From Luteitalea sp. TBR-22 (lineage in GTDB: Bacteria > Acidobacteriota > Vicinamibacteria > Vicinamibacterales > Vicinamibacteraceae), in contig NZ_AP024452.1 in assembly GCF_016865485.1 (NCBI RefSeq), positions 496,001 to 560,000 on the forward strand: DNA of 64,000 nt. Direction: 5' to 3'. The notes under the pieces are model-generated. The model made no database searches. It was not told where the DNA came from and saw nothing but the letters and a program-made list of their open reading frames with translations. The position numbers and the translations under genes were made by a program. Shown here piece after piece: positions 43,424 through 52,674 of the stretch (positions are counted from its first letter, which is position 1; each line of letters starts with the position of its first letter).

Positions 43424-45469
43424 ATGGACACCCGGGCGACGAAGGCTCGCCTCCGCTTCGGTCCATTCGAGCTCGACACTGCGGCAGGTGAACTCCACCG
43501 CGGGCGCGAGCGCGTTCGGCTCCAGGAGCACCCGCGCCAGGTGCTCGAGGCGCTGCTCGAACGGCCGGGCGAGGTGGTCTCACGCACGGCGCTGCGCGAG
43601 CGGTTGTGGAGCCAGGACACGTTCGTCGACTTCGAGCACGGGCTCAACACCGCGATCAAGAAGCTGCGGCAGGCGCTCGGCGACTCGGCAGACGCGCCCG
43701 AGTTCGTCGAGACGCTTGCCAGGCGTGGCTACCGCTTCATCGCGCCCGTGCAGCGGGTCGTGTCGCCGCCAGGCGCCGATGTGCCGGTACCGACGGAGCT
43801 GTCGCACGCTGCCGGGCTCGCGGCCGCCACCACGCGGCGGCACGCCTGGCTGCGGGACCACGCGTGGTGGACCCTCGCCGCAGCGGTTCTACTCGTCGCG
43901 GCGATGACCGCCGCGGTCCGCTTCGTCATGCCTCACGGCGATGCGTCCGCAGCAGCGGCAGCGCCGGTCACCTCGTCGGTCGAGCTCGCGGTGCTGCCGC
44001 TGCGCGTGCTGCCCTCGCCCGAGCCGGGCGACATCTCCTACATGGGCGTCGGCATCGCGGAAGCGATCACCACACGGCTCGCCAACGTGCGGCAGCTCAG
44101 GGTGCGGCCCATTTCTGCCGTGCTGCCGTTTCGCGACGGCCCACTGGAGCCAGCTCGCATCGCAGCCGCCCTCCGCGTCGGGCACCTGCTCGTCGGCACC
44201 ATCCAGCCGCTGGCCGGCACTTGGCGCGTGAGCGTTCAACTGGTCGAGGCCGACGGGGTCGCCGTCTGGGGGCGCAGTTACGACGAGCCCCGCACGGACC
44301 TGCTGCACGTGCAGGATGCGATTGCCGAGCAGGTGGTGCACGCGCTCCGCGTGGAGCTGTCGCCGCCCGAGGTCGCGCGGTTGCACGTGCGATACACGCG
44401 CGACCCCGTGGCGTACGACCTCTACCTGCGCGGCCGTGCGCGCCTGGTCGACTACTCGGAAGACCACATGCGGGAGGCGCTGGACCTGTTCGAACAGGCG
44501 CTTGCGCGCGATCCCGGCTACGCGCTGGCACGTGCTGCGCTGGCGACGGGGCTCGCCTGGTTCAGCGTGCGGTACGCCTACGAGGAAGAGGCCAACGCCT
44601 GGGGCGCCCGTGCGGAGCGCGAGGGACAACAGGCCCTGAGCCAGGACCCGAGCCTGGCCGACGCGCACCTCGCGCTGGCAAACGCGGCCGGCACCCTCTA
44701 TGGCCGGTTCGACTGGGGTGCCGTCCTGTCGCACACCAGCCGCGCCCTGGCGCTCGACCCCTCCCTCGATCTCGCGCATGTGGTCCGCATGCGCGCCTTC
44801 TACCACCTGGGGCGACTCGACGAGGCGCGAGCGGAAGCGGCGCGGGTTCGCACCCTGAACCCGTTCCCCAACCTGGAGACCGCCCGCATCACGATCGCCG
44901 TGCATCTGGCCGCCGGGGAGTTCGAGCAGACGGCCACGCTCGCCTCTCAGGTCCTCGGCCAGACACGGACCGACGTGCCCGCGATTCGGCAGTACCTCGC
45001 GATGGCCCGCTACTACACCGGGCATGTCGAGGAGGCGCGCGCGATGCTCTCGGGGATCCGCCGCGGCGGCCATCCGGATGTCCGCGCGCAGGCCTCACTC
45101 GCCTCCATCGAGGCCGCCAGCGGGCGGCGTGCGGAGGCCCGCAGGCGCATCGGCGCAATCCTGCGGACTGGCTACATGGACCACCACGTGGCGTACAGCC
45201 TTGCGGCGGCGTATGCCCAACTCCGTGATCCGCAGGCGAGCGTGACGTGGCTGACCCGTGCTGCCGACAGCGGATTCCCGTGCGTGCCGTACATCGAGCA
45301 CGACACGCTGTTCGCGCCGGTGCGCGACGTCCCCGCCTTCAGGGCGCTGCTGCGTGACTTGCGCGCGCGTGCCGAGCAGGCGCCCGCCTCCCGACCCCCG
45401 CTCGAGCCGTTGCCGCAGCCGGCTCGGTCCGCGCGTGACGAATCAGTCACCGCCGCGCGCGGCAGGTAA
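43424..45469 (+). CDS. CadC-type transmembrane winged-helix regulator with TPR domain
   Basis: 681 residues. Residues 10-105 form an OmpR/CadC winged-helix DNA-binding domain (FGPFELDTAAGELHR; DFEHGLNTAIKKLRQALGD; ETLARRGYRFIAPV). A single membrane span is at about 147-167. After it come a TolB-like segment (LAVLPLRVLPSPEP, GDISYMGVGIAEAITTRLA) and TPRs from about residue 300. This is a standard acidobacterial one-component sensor: DNA-binding inside, repeats outside the membrane. It has its own promoter and a GTGAA repeat region shared with the divergent propeller gene. The signal is unknown. Confidence 0.88.
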   Translation: MDTRATKARLRFGPFELDTAAGELHRGRERVRLQEHPRQVLEALLERPGEVVSRTALRERLWSQDTFVDFEHGLNTAIKKLRQALGDSADAPEFVETLARRGYRFIAPVQRVVSPPGADVPVPTELSHAAGLAAATTRRHAWLRDHAWWTLAAAVLLVAAMTAAVRFVMPHGDASAAAAAPVTSSVELAVLPLRVLPSPEPGDISYMGVGIAEAITTRLANVRQLRVRPISAVLPFRDGPLEPARIAAALRVGHLLVGTIQPLAGTWRVSVQLVEADGVAVWGRSYDEPRTDLLHVQDAIAEQVVHALRVELSPPEVARLHVRYTRDPVAYDLYLRGRARLVDYSEDHMREALDLFEQALARDPGYALARAALATGLAWFSVRYAYEEEANAWGARAEREGQQALSQDPSLADAHLALANAAGTLYGRFDWGAVLSHTSRALALDPSLDLAHVVRMRAFYHLGRLDEARAEAARVRTLNPFPNLETARITIAVHLAAGEFEQTATLASQVLGQTRTDVPAIRQYLAMARYYTGHVEEARAMLSGIRRGGHPDVRAQASLASIEAASGRRAEARRRIGAILRTGYMDHHVAYSLAAAYAQLRDPQASVTWLTRAADSGFPCVPYIEHDTLFAPVRDVPAFRALLRDLRARAEQAPASRPPLEPLPQPARSARDESVTAARGR

Positions 45470-45659
45470 TCGCCCGACCCGTGTCTGGCCCCGTCGGCCT
45501 CTCGCCGCCAGGACCGGCCGCACGACGTCGGCAAGCCGCGCCACGAGGCAGTCTGTAGCCGTCGGACCCGTCGGCCGGGCGAGCCGCCCGTGAGCACGGC
45601 TCCGGAACCGCGGGCGCCGGGCTCGCGTCAAAGGCCGACAGTCACGCATCGACCCACTG

Positions 45660-46229
45660 ATGGCCGCACCCGCGCAGTCCCTCGACGAGCAGCGGCGCGA
45701 GTTCGCGTCGCGGCGGTTCCTCGCCATGCCGCTGGCCGGCACCGTCGCGTGGCTGGTGGTCGCCGCAGGCGGCGTGTTCGCGCCGCGTGCCGCCTGGCTC
45801 GTGCTGTTCATCGCGACCGGCTCGATCGCCTATCTCGGTATCGGCCTGTCGAAACTCACCGGCGAGGATTTTCTCGACAGGTCGCGGCCGAAGAACGCCT
45901 TCGACGCCCTGTTCTTCCACACCGTGGGGATGTCGCTGCTGGTGTACGGCATCGCGATTCCGTTCTTCATGGTGGAGCACTCGTCGCTGCCGCTCTCGGT
46001 CGGCATCCTGAGCGGGCTGATGTGGCTGCCGGTGTCGTGGTTGCTCCAGCACTGGGTGGGCTACTTCCACGCGGGTGCACGCACGCTCCTGCTCGTCGCC
46101 GCGCACTACCTGTTCCCCGGTCAGCGCTTCATCGTGTTGCCGCTCGTCATCGTCGCCGTCTACGCCGTGACGATTGTCGCCCTCGAGCAACGCTGGCGAG
46201 CCCTCCGCAATGTGAAATTGGACATGTGA
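45660..46229 (+). CDS. DUF7010-like integral membrane protein
   Basis: 189 residues with about six hydrophobic segments (FLAMPLAGTVAWLVVAAGGVF; AAWLVLFIATGSIAYLGIGLS; LFFHTVGMSLLVYGIAIPFF). Pattern and length match the DUF7010 family, which has no known function; the match is by eye. The last codons (NVKLDM) and the stop are encoded by an AT-rich GAAATTGGA repeat element. The 190 bases upstream contain a decayed GTAGCCGTCGG word at 45555 and nothing else clear. Confidence 0.6.
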   Translation: MAAPAQSLDEQRREFASRRFLAMPLAGTVAWLVVAAGGVFAPRAAWLVLFIATGSIAYLGIGLSKLTGEDFLDRSRPKNAFDALFFHTVGMSLLVYGIAIPFFMVEHSSLPLSVGILSGLMWLPVSWLLQHWVGYFHAGARTLLLVAAHYLFPGQRFIVLPLVIVAVYAVTIVALEQRWRALRNVKLDM

Positions 46230-46260
46230 AATGCTCGGGCGAGGGCCTTCGGCCACTCGC
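46209..46260. repeat. AT-rich GAAATTGGA repeat element with adjoining CTTCGG hairpin
   Basis: AATGTGAAATTGGACATGTG contains the stop region of the preceding gene. It is followed by GCTCGGGC, as in the element at 54097-54194, and a stem GCGAGGGC/GCCACTCGC closed by a CTTCGG loop (46239-46260), which could end transcription. Confidence 0.65.
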
Positions 46261-46331
46261 GGCCTGGCATGTGAGGGCGAGGAGAAGTACTCCATGGCCA
46301 GCGGCAGTGTCCGTGAGTATCCTGGCGCGGC

Positions 46332-48257
46332 ATGACCGAGCAGCGCGCGCGTTACGGTTGGGAGTCTGACTTCCCCGGGTTCTCCGCGTCCGATCCCAAG
46401 GCGATCCGAGACAGGTTGCAATCGTTCGTGCGGGATGCCTCGCCCGAACAGCTGCGCGCGTGGACGGACTCGATTCCGCCACTCCAGCGTGAGGTCGGTG
46501 AGGTCCTGCTCAGGGATCAGCTGGCGGGGAAGTACTCGGCCATCCTCGAGTATGAGCTCCCGCTCGAGTCGCGTCGGCCAGACGTGGTCCTGCTCGTGGG
46601 CGACGGCGTGCTGGTCATCGAACTGAAGGGCAAGGAGCAACCGTCACAGGCAGACATCGACCAGGCTGCGGCGTACGCCCGCGATCTGAAGTGCTACCAC
46701 CGTGAATGCTGGGAGCGCGAAGTCGTACCCGTGCTCGTGCCAACGAGAGCGCGTGGCTACGTCGGGCAGGAGGGCCACGTGCACGTGGCCGGCCCCGATG
46801 CCGTGGATTGGCTGGTCGAGCAACTGTCGGCGCGGGCGGTGCGGGGCGACGTGCTGTCTCGCGAGCGCTTCCTCGACGAGGACGCCTACTGCCCGCTCCC
46901 GACCCTCATCGAGGCGGCACGCGAGCTGTTCGAGTCACGAACGCTGCGCCGCATCCACAGGGCGCACGCGGACACTGCGCCCGCGCTCGACGCGATCAGC
47001 GAGATCATCCACCACGCGGCCGCCACCGGCACGCGCCACCTGGTGCTGCTCACCGGAGTGCCTGGCGCCGGCAAGACACTCGTGGGGCTGCAAACCGCGC
47101 ACGCGCGATTCCTCGACGATCTTGCCGTATCGCGGGGCGGAGGTCGTCCGGCGTCGCCAGCCGTGTTCCTCAGTGGGAACGGCCCCCTTGTCGAGGTCCT
47201 CCAGTACGAGTTTCGTTCGTCTGGCGGCGGCGGCAAGACCTTCGTGCGCGGCGTCAAGGACTACGTCAAGACGTACTCGCGCAGGCCTGACCTCGTGCCT
47301 CCCGAGCACATCCTCATCTTCGACGAAGCGCAGCGTGCCTTTGATGCGGAGATGGTCGCGGCCAAGCATCCCGACCAGCATGGACCGGCCAGGTCCGAGC
47401 CCGAGCACTTCATCGATTTTGCGGATCGGGTGAAGGGGTGGTGTGTGGTCCTGGGGCTGATTGGCACAGGCCAGGAGATTCACGTGGGCGAGGAGGGCGG
47501 CCTCGGGCAGTGGCGCATCGCTGTGGAGGGTTCGAGGCTTGCCAACCAGTGGACCGTCCATGCGCCACTGGCTGTAGCGGAGGTCTTCGAGGGGGCCTTC
47601 GTGCCACTTCGCGTCCATCCCGCACTCAACCTCGACACCAGCCTTCGTCAACACCAGGCGTCTGAACTTCACGCCTTCGTACGACGCCTTCTCGAGGCGG
47701 CCGCTGCGGAAGAACTGCGTCCCGAAGCCGCGGCACTCGAGCATGTGGGATTCAACTTCCGGATCACGCGGTCACTGGAGGTCGCCAAGGCCTACATGCG
47801 GGAGCGCTATGGCGACGACAGGGACGCGCGCTTCGGCGTGCTGGCATCCTCCCGTGATCGCGACCTGGTGAAGTTCGGCGTGATGAACGACTTTCAGTCG
47901 ACCAAGCGCGTACGCGTAGGCCCCTGGTATGGCGATGCGGAGGACGCGTACGCGAGTCGCAGTTGCCGGTTGATGGAAGAGTGCGTCACGGAGTTTGCGG
48001 CACAGGGGCTGGAACTCGACGCCACATTGCTGGCATGGGGCTCGGACCTGCGACTGGTCGATGGCGCCTGGTCCAACTCGCTCGCGTCGAAGTACCAGCG
48101 TCGCGGCATGGTCAAGGACGCCATGCAGCTGCGCCTGAACTCCTACCGGGTCTTGTTGACGCGCGGTCGTGATGCATGCGCGATCTTCGTCCCGCCGCTG
48201 GAGTGCCTCGACGAGACATGGCAGTACTTTGTCGACATCGGGTTTACGGTGCTGTGA
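46332..48257 (+). CDS. PD-(D/E)xK-like nuclease fused to DUF2075 ATPase/helicase
   Basis: 641 residues. The N-terminal part (about 70-130) has a restriction-nuclease-like pattern: YELPLESRRPDVVLL then VLVIELKGKEQPSQ, i.e. Asp followed by Glu-x-Lys, and DQAAAYARDL. The DUF2075 motor follows: Walker A GVPGAGKTLVGL near residue 242, Walker B ILIFDEAQRAFD near 326, and the SF1-type end motif NSYRVLLTRGRDA near 606. Composition is somewhat less GC-rich than its neighbours. Single-gene nuclease-motor fusions of this kind act in DNA processing or phage defence. The AlkZ-like glycosylase gene follows on the opposite strand. Confidence 0.8.
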   Translation: MTEQRARYGWESDFPGFSASDPKAIRDRLQSFVRDASPEQLRAWTDSIPPLQREVGEVLLRDQLAGKYSAILEYELPLESRRPDVVLLVGDGVLVIELKGKEQPSQADIDQAAAYARDLKCYHRECWEREVVPVLVPTRARGYVGQEGHVHVAGPDAVDWLVEQLSARAVRGDVLSRERFLDEDAYCPLPTLIEAARELFESRTLRRIHRAHADTAPALDAISEIIHHAAATGTRHLVLLTGVPGAGKTLVGLQTAHARFLDDLAVSRGGGRPASPAVFLSGNGPLVEVLQYEFRSSGGGGKTFVRGVKDYVKTYSRRPDLVPPEHILIFDEAQRAFDAEMVAAKHPDQHGPARSEPEHFIDFADRVKGWCVVLGLIGTGQEIHVGEEGGLGQWRIAVEGSRLANQWTVHAPLAVAEVFEGAFVPLRVHPALNLDTSLRQHQASELHAFVRRLLEAAAAEELRPEAAALEHVGFNFRITRSLEVAKAYMRERYGDDRDARFGVLASSRDRDLVKFGVMNDFQSTKRVRVGPWYGDAEDAYASRSCRLMEECVTEFAAQGLELDATLLAWGSDLRLVDGAWSNSLASKYQRRGMVKDAMQLRLNSYRVLLTRGRDACAIFVPPLECLDETWQYFVDIGFTVL

Positions 48258-48408
48258 GGGCCGGGGTGGCCCGCACCGAACGAAGTCGATGGCGACCGGC
48301 GCTCCTGCCGTCTTCCTGAAGCATGCGGCCGCCCAAAAGCGGACTGCGGGGGGCGGCTCGCCGCTGCCCCCCAGCCCGCCGGTCTCCATTCCCGGTATCG
48401 CGGCATTC

Positions 48409-49512
48409 TCACCGCACCTCGACCACCAGCGGAGCGCCGAGGTACGCGGCGTAGCGCTCCGCTGCCGCCACGCTCTCGCTCGCCTCCGCCTCGTCAGGGC
48501 GCTCGATCCATTGCACGTCGACGGTCACGGGTCCGCCGCGACGTGTCGGAAGCGCTCGTCGCCACGTGCCCGCGTGCACGCCCTCGTGCACCACCGGCTG
48601 CATCAGCAGCGCCGACTGCGCCAGCGACGTGACAGGCGTCGACGGGTGCAGCAGCACCGTGCGGTCGCGATACGCGACCACGTACTCGTCGTAGTTCGGC
48701 AGCAGGTGCACGGCGTCGTCGCCGCCAGCCGGTCGCGGCCGGCTGCGCGCCGGCGCCTGTGGACCCGCCGCCACCCACCACGTGATCCCGTCCTCGTTCC
48801 ACCGCGTCAACGCGTCGCCTGCGGCCTCCAGTCCCGCGCGCACGTCCTGTATCGTCAGCCCCGACCACCACGCGGCGTCGCGTGCGGTCACCGGGCCGTG
48901 ACTGGCCACGTAGCGCTGCATCAACGCCGCCAGGGCCTCGTCGCGGCTGCGCGCGGGGGAGGCGGGCACCCGCGCATCCACGAGGGCATGGGTGAACTGC
49001 TTGCCGCGGCGCGGCCCGCTGCAGATCACGCCCTCGAGCTCGGCGTGCATCAGCAGGTGAGGCAGGCGCTGGCCGTCGGGCGGGATGCCGGCGACCCCGA
49101 GGGCCTCGGCGAGCTCCTGCCGCGTCAGGGAGACGCCGCCCGCCAGGGCCTTCGCCAATGCCCGTTCCGCGGCCGCGCGCGTCCGCGCGTCGAGCCCCAG
49201 TTCGGCGTATCGGGCGGCGTTGGCCGCGTGGACGCGGGGGGCCGTGAGCGCCAGCATCCACCGCAGGTCCTCGGGCGCCACGAAGTGCCAGGTCGGACGC
49301 AGCACGTGCGTGCGGATGAAGGCGCCCTCGTCGAAGGCCGCGAGCAACGCCGCTTCCGTGGTCGGCGCGGCGAGGCGCTGGGCCAGCGCCCAGAGTGCGC
49401 CCGCGAAGTCCTGCGCCTGGACGGCGCCGAACCAGCGAACGACCTGGTCGGGGCGTGCCGGCCTGGTGCGACCCGTCAGGAAGTGGTGACGCAAGCGTTC
49501 CGGCAGGATCAT
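48409..49512 (-). CDS. AlkZ-like winged-helix DNA glycosylase
   Basis: 367 residues of the HTH_42 (AlkZ/AZL) family. RWFGAVQAQDFAGALWALAQRL near residue 30 holds the catalytic QxQ-type motif (QAQ), RTHVLRPTWHFVAPEDLRWML is the next family block, and LLPNYDEYVVAYRDR lies near the end. AlkZ enzymes remove bulky or crosslinked bases; AZL members are often tied to natural-product resistance. ATG 49512 fits the family start; the upstream open frame is antisense to the TIM-barrel gene. It is convergent with the nuclease-ATPase gene. Confidence 0.85.
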   Translation of the reverse strand: MILPERLRHHFLTGRTRPARPDQVVRWFGAVQAQDFAGALWALAQRLAAPTTEAALLAAFDEGAFIRTHVLRPTWHFVAPEDLRWMLALTAPRVHAANAARYAELGLDARTRAAAERALAKALAGGVSLTRQELAEALGVAGIPPDGQRLPHLLMHAELEGVICSGPRRGKQFTHALVDARVPASPARSRDEALAALMQRYVASHGPVTARDAAWWSGLTIQDVRAGLEAAGDALTRWNEDGITWWVAAGPQAPARSRPRPAGGDDAVHLLPNYDEYVVAYRDRTVLLHPSTPVTSLAQSALLMQPVVHEGVHAGTWRRALPTRRGGPVTVDVQWIERPDEAEASESVAAAERYAAYLGAPLVVEVR

Positions 49513-49563
49513 GAGCGGCTCCAGGCGGCACGGCGGGCAATCGCCATACACTAGCGCCTTCCC

Positions 49564-50538
49564 ATGGCACAGCCGCGCAGGACCTTTCTCGAGTACGCCG
49601 CCATGCTGCCGCTCGCGGGCCGGTCGAGCCTGCTTGCCGTCCCGGCGGCGGCCACTGCGCCACCGATCAGGCGGGTGGGTGGCGCGCGCCTCAAGCCGGC
49701 CGTCAATGCCTACTCGTTCCTCGAGCTGCTCAACGCCAACGCCAGGGATCCGCGCCAGGGCCTCGACCTGTTCGGCGTGTGCGACTTCTGCGCCGAGCTG
49801 GGCAGTGACGCGGTCGACCTGACGGGCTACTTCTTCCCCGGCTATCCGGCCTCGCCCGCCGACGACTATCTGCGGCGGCTCAAGCGCCACACGTTCGACT
49901 GCGGCCTGGCGATCAGCGGCACGGGCGTGCGCAACGACTTCACGGCGGCCGACCCGGGCGTGCGCGCCGAAGGCGTGGCGCGCATCAGGACGTGGATCGA
50001 GGTGGCGGCAAGGCTCGGGGCTCCGACCGTGCGCGCGTTCGCCGACGCGCAGCCGCCCTTCCGCACCTGGCAGCAGGCGTCGGGCGACGCGAGCCGGGAC
50101 ACCGTCGAGCGCTGGATGGCCGACGCGCTGCGCGAATGCGCCGAGCACGGCCGGCGGTTCGGGGTGATCGTCGCCGTGCAGAACCACGGCGACTTCATCA
50201 GCACGGGCCCGCAGCACCTGTCCCTGCTCGACCGCGTCGACCACGAGTGGTGCGCCGCCCTGGTCGACACCGGCAAGTACCTCACCGACGACCCGTACGC
50301 CGACATCGCCCTGGTGGCGCCGTACGCCGTGAACTGGCAGGTGAAGGAGACGCTGGACAGTAGCACGGCGTCGCCGCGGCTCGATGTGCCGCGCCTGGTC
50401 GGCATCATCAGGCGTGCCGGCTACCGGGGGTACGTGCCGATCGAGACGCTGTCGATGCGGCGGAAGGACTACGACCCGCGCGCTGAGGTCACGCGGCTGT
50501 TCGGCGAGCTCCGCGACGCGATCGCCACGCCGCGCTGA
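49564..50538 (+). CDS. Tat-exported sugar phosphate isomerase/epimerase-like TIM barrel
   Basis: 324 residues. The N-terminus PRRTFLEYAAMLPLAG is a twin-arginine signal. The barrel matches the AP-endonuclease-2/xylose isomerase family: KPAVNAYSFLELL, SDAVDLTGYF, GVIVAVQNHGDF (metal ligands), DTGKYLTDDPYADI and VPIETLSMRR. Such exported members in Acidobacteriota and Planctomycetes probably act on sugars or inositols. Divergent from the AlkZ gene with a 51-base gap. Confidence 0.83.
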   Translation: MAQPRRTFLEYAAMLPLAGRSSLLAVPAAATAPPIRRVGGARLKPAVNAYSFLELLNANARDPRQGLDLFGVCDFCAELGSDAVDLTGYFFPGYPASPADDYLRRLKRHTFDCGLAISGTGVRNDFTAADPGVRAEGVARIRTWIEVAARLGAPTVRAFADAQPPFRTWQQASGDASRDTVERWMADALRECAEHGRRFGVIVAVQNHGDFISTGPQHLSLLDRVDHEWCAALVDTGKYLTDDPYADIALVAPYAVNWQVKETLDSSTASPRLDVPRLVGIIRRAGYRGYVPIETLSMRRKDYDPRAEVTRLFGELRDAIATPR

Positions 50539-50686
50539 AGGCCTGGCCCACTTGCCGGCCCGCCCCCGGTATCTCCGGCCTTGCAGCTTGCGGCACGACG
50601 AGCAAACGAGAAGGGGCGCGCCCGTGATGAGCGCGCCCGTTGCCACGTCGGCCGTGCCGAGACAGCCGACCCGACCTCCCGGTTCT

Positions 50687-50728
50687 CGGCGCCCGGTGCC
50701 CGGCGCCCGGTGCCCGGTGCCCGGTCCC
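50687..50728. repeat. Heptamer tandem repeat, CGGTGCC family (6 units)
   Basis: CGGCGCC, CGGTGCC, CGGCGCC, CGGTGCC, CGGTGCC, CGGTCCC without spacers. The last base is the first base of the M28 peptidase stop codon (minus strand TAG at 50730-50728). Again a gene end. Confidence 0.9.
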
Positions 50729-52386
50729 TATCGCTGCGTCACTGGCCGCGCCGCCGCGGTCCCCGGCGTCCCTGCCGGCGGCATGCCAGGCGTGCCCTGC
50801 CCGGCCGGGCGCGCCTTCGGCATCGGCTTGCGGGGGAAGAGCGCGTCGCGGTTGGCGGCCTGGTAGGCGAACGACGCGACGACGATCGCGTTCTGCATCA
50901 GGTCGGCCGGCACGGCACGCTCGTAGAGGTCGAGGTTCGTGTGGTGCGTCCGGCTCGAGTACTCGAGCGGATCCTGGATGAACTGGAAGCCGGGCAGCCC
51001 CACCGAGTCGAATGCGAGGTGATCGGTGCCGCTCGTGTTGCGGATGGTGAGCGACTGGAGTCCGAGGTTGTGGAACGGCTTCATCCACGCCTCGAACACG
51101 GGTGCCGCCGCCTCGTTGCCCTGCAGGTACACGCCGCGGAAGGCGCCGCCGCCGTTGTCCATGTTCAGGTACACCGACAGCTTGCCGTGCTCCGGCTTCG
51201 GCTTCATGTCGGTCGGGTCGGCGAAGTGCTCCTTCACGTAGGCGCGCGATCCGAGCAGGCCCTGCTCCTCGCCGGTCCACAGCGCCATGCGGATGGTGCG
51301 ACGCGGCTTGAGGCCGGAGGCCTGCAGGATGCGCATCGCCTCCATCATCACCGCGGAGCTCACCGCGTTGTCGGTCGCGCCCGTGCCCGTGTGCCACGAG
51401 TCGAAGTGCGCGCCGATCATCACGATCTCGTCGGCCTTGTCGGTGCCGGGCAGCTCCGCGATGATGTTGTGGCTGTCGAGCGTCGTGTCCACGAAGCGGT
51501 TGCGGACGTTCATCGTGAGCTTCACCGGCAGCTTCTTGTCGAGCACGCGCATCAGCCGGCCGTAGTGCTCGGCCGCGAGCACCACCTGCGGCAGCGGCGC
51601 CTGGCCGTCCACGGTGCGGTCACCTTCGCCGGGCGCCGGGCCCTGCGCGATCACCGTGCCGTTGTCGCCGCGCATGCCCGACGACATCTCCACCACCGCG
51701 AGCACGCCCTCTTCCTTGTAGAAGGCCATCCGCTTCTTGCGCAGCGCCGCCGGGGCGCCGAAGTTCATGCCGGCCGGGAACCGCGGGCGCGCCCCGAACT
51801 GCTCCTGCGAGAGTTCGTCGAGCCCGCTCTGGGTGTATCGACGGGTCGGCGACTCGAAGTACGCGGCGATGTCGCGCAGCGGCGACACGAGCACGAACTT
51901 GCCCTTCAACGTGCCCTTGTACCTGGCGAAGTCCTCCTCCTTGTCGATCGTCACGGCCACGGCCTCGCCGCTGACCTCGCCATCGGTGCCGGGCGTCCAG
52001 GCCTTCGGGTAGGCGAGCATCACGAACGGCTGCGGCGCGTCCATGCGCACCGACGTGTGCTCGTTCACCCAGCCGCGCCCGAACGGACCCCACTTCTCGG
52101 TGTGGACATTGGCCAGGCCCCAGGCCTTGAGCTGCTGCTGCGCCCACTCGGACGCCTGGTACATCAGGGGCGAATTGGTCAGCCGCGGACCGTTGACGTC
52201 GGTCAGGTAGCTCAGCGTCTCCATCACCTTGGAGTTGCTGGTGCCCTCCTGCTTGATGCGGGTGAGCGCGTCGAGGTCGGCCTGGTCGCGCGTCTGCGCG
52301 GCCGCGGGGGCGGCGAGCAGTCCGGCGATCAGGGTCGCGCCGACGAGGGCGCGGCGCGCGTGGCGAGGGGAGGACAGTCGAAGCAT
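50728..52386 (-). CDS. Secreted M28-family zinc aminopeptidase/carboxypeptidase
   Basis: 552 residues. Signal peptide ALVGATLIAGLLAAPAAAQ. A PA-type insert lies at about 130-300. The M28 metal ligands are visible in order: GAHFDSW, GATDNAVS, WTGEEQG, LNMDNGG and the late His in THHTNLDLY. It cleaves peptides outside the cytoplasm with two zinc ions. ATG 52386 starts the signal peptide. The C-terminus ends in a Pro/Gly/Ala-rich tail (GTPGMPPAGTPGTAAARP). Stands alone on its strand. Confidence 0.92.
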   Translation of the reverse strand: MLRLSSPRHARRALVGATLIAGLLAAPAAAQTRDQADLDALTRIKQEGTSNSKVMETLSYLTDVNGPRLTNSPLMYQASEWAQQQLKAWGLANVHTEKWGPFGRGWVNEHTSVRMDAPQPFVMLAYPKAWTPGTDGEVSGEAVAVTIDKEEDFARYKGTLKGKFVLVSPLRDIAAYFESPTRRYTQSGLDELSQEQFGARPRFPAGMNFGAPAALRKKRMAFYKEEGVLAVVEMSSGMRGDNGTVIAQGPAPGEGDRTVDGQAPLPQVVLAAEHYGRLMRVLDKKLPVKLTMNVRNRFVDTTLDSHNIIAELPGTDKADEIVMIGAHFDSWHTGTGATDNAVSSAVMMEAMRILQASGLKPRRTIRMALWTGEEQGLLGSRAYVKEHFADPTDMKPKPEHGKLSVYLNMDNGGGAFRGVYLQGNEAAAPVFEAWMKPFHNLGLQSLTIRNTSGTDHLAFDSVGLPGFQFIQDPLEYSSRTHHTNLDLYERAVPADLMQNAIVVASFAYQAANRDALFPRKPMPKARPAGQGTPGMPPAGTPGTAAARPVTQR

Positions 52387-52463
52387 CTCTTCAGCTCCTT
52401 GAATCGGGCAGGCACGCCGGACGGGGCCGACCGCGCCAAACGATCAGTTTAGCCTGTCGTCCC

Positions 52464-52604
52464 GTGCCCCGCCGACGGCTGCGGGAAGGTGGGAATTCGC
52501 GGATCGACTTCGTGACCCCGCAGACCGGCACCTATGTGCTGGTCGTCGGCGACTACACCGACACGACGGTCGGCTGCTATCGGTATCAGGTCCTGATTCA
52601 GTGA
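52464..52604 (+). pseudogene. Orphan C-terminal fragment of a pre-peptidase (PPC-like) domain
   Basis: A 46-codon plus-strand frame. From about 52503 it reads IDFVTPQTGTYVLVVGDYTD then TTVGCYRYQVLIQ and stops, which resembles the end of a PPC beta-sandwich appended to secreted peptidases. Nothing upstream continues it; the M28 gene lies on the other strand. It looks like the surviving tail of a lost gene. GTG 52464 is only the first possible start. Confidence 0.5.
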
Positions 52605-52612
52605 GGAAGGCG

Positions 52613-52660
52613 GGGGCGGTAGCCGCCCCGAGACGGGGCAGAGAGCCGGCCAGCGCCGGC
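52613..52660. repeat. Overlapping GC hairpins at the 3' side of the M23 gene
   Basis: GGGGCGG TAG CCGCCCC (52613-52628) contains a GTAG; GCCCC GAGA CGGGGC and GCCGGC CAGC GCCGGC follow. Probable terminator or decayed REP cluster between the orphan fragment and the M23 stop codon (52675). Confidence 0.45.
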
Positions 52661-52674
52661 CCTGCCCTTCGACG

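Noticed and set aside
45555-45590. GTAGCCGTCGG word as a full REP copy
   Set aside because: The second arm does not pair with the first; at most a decayed copy.
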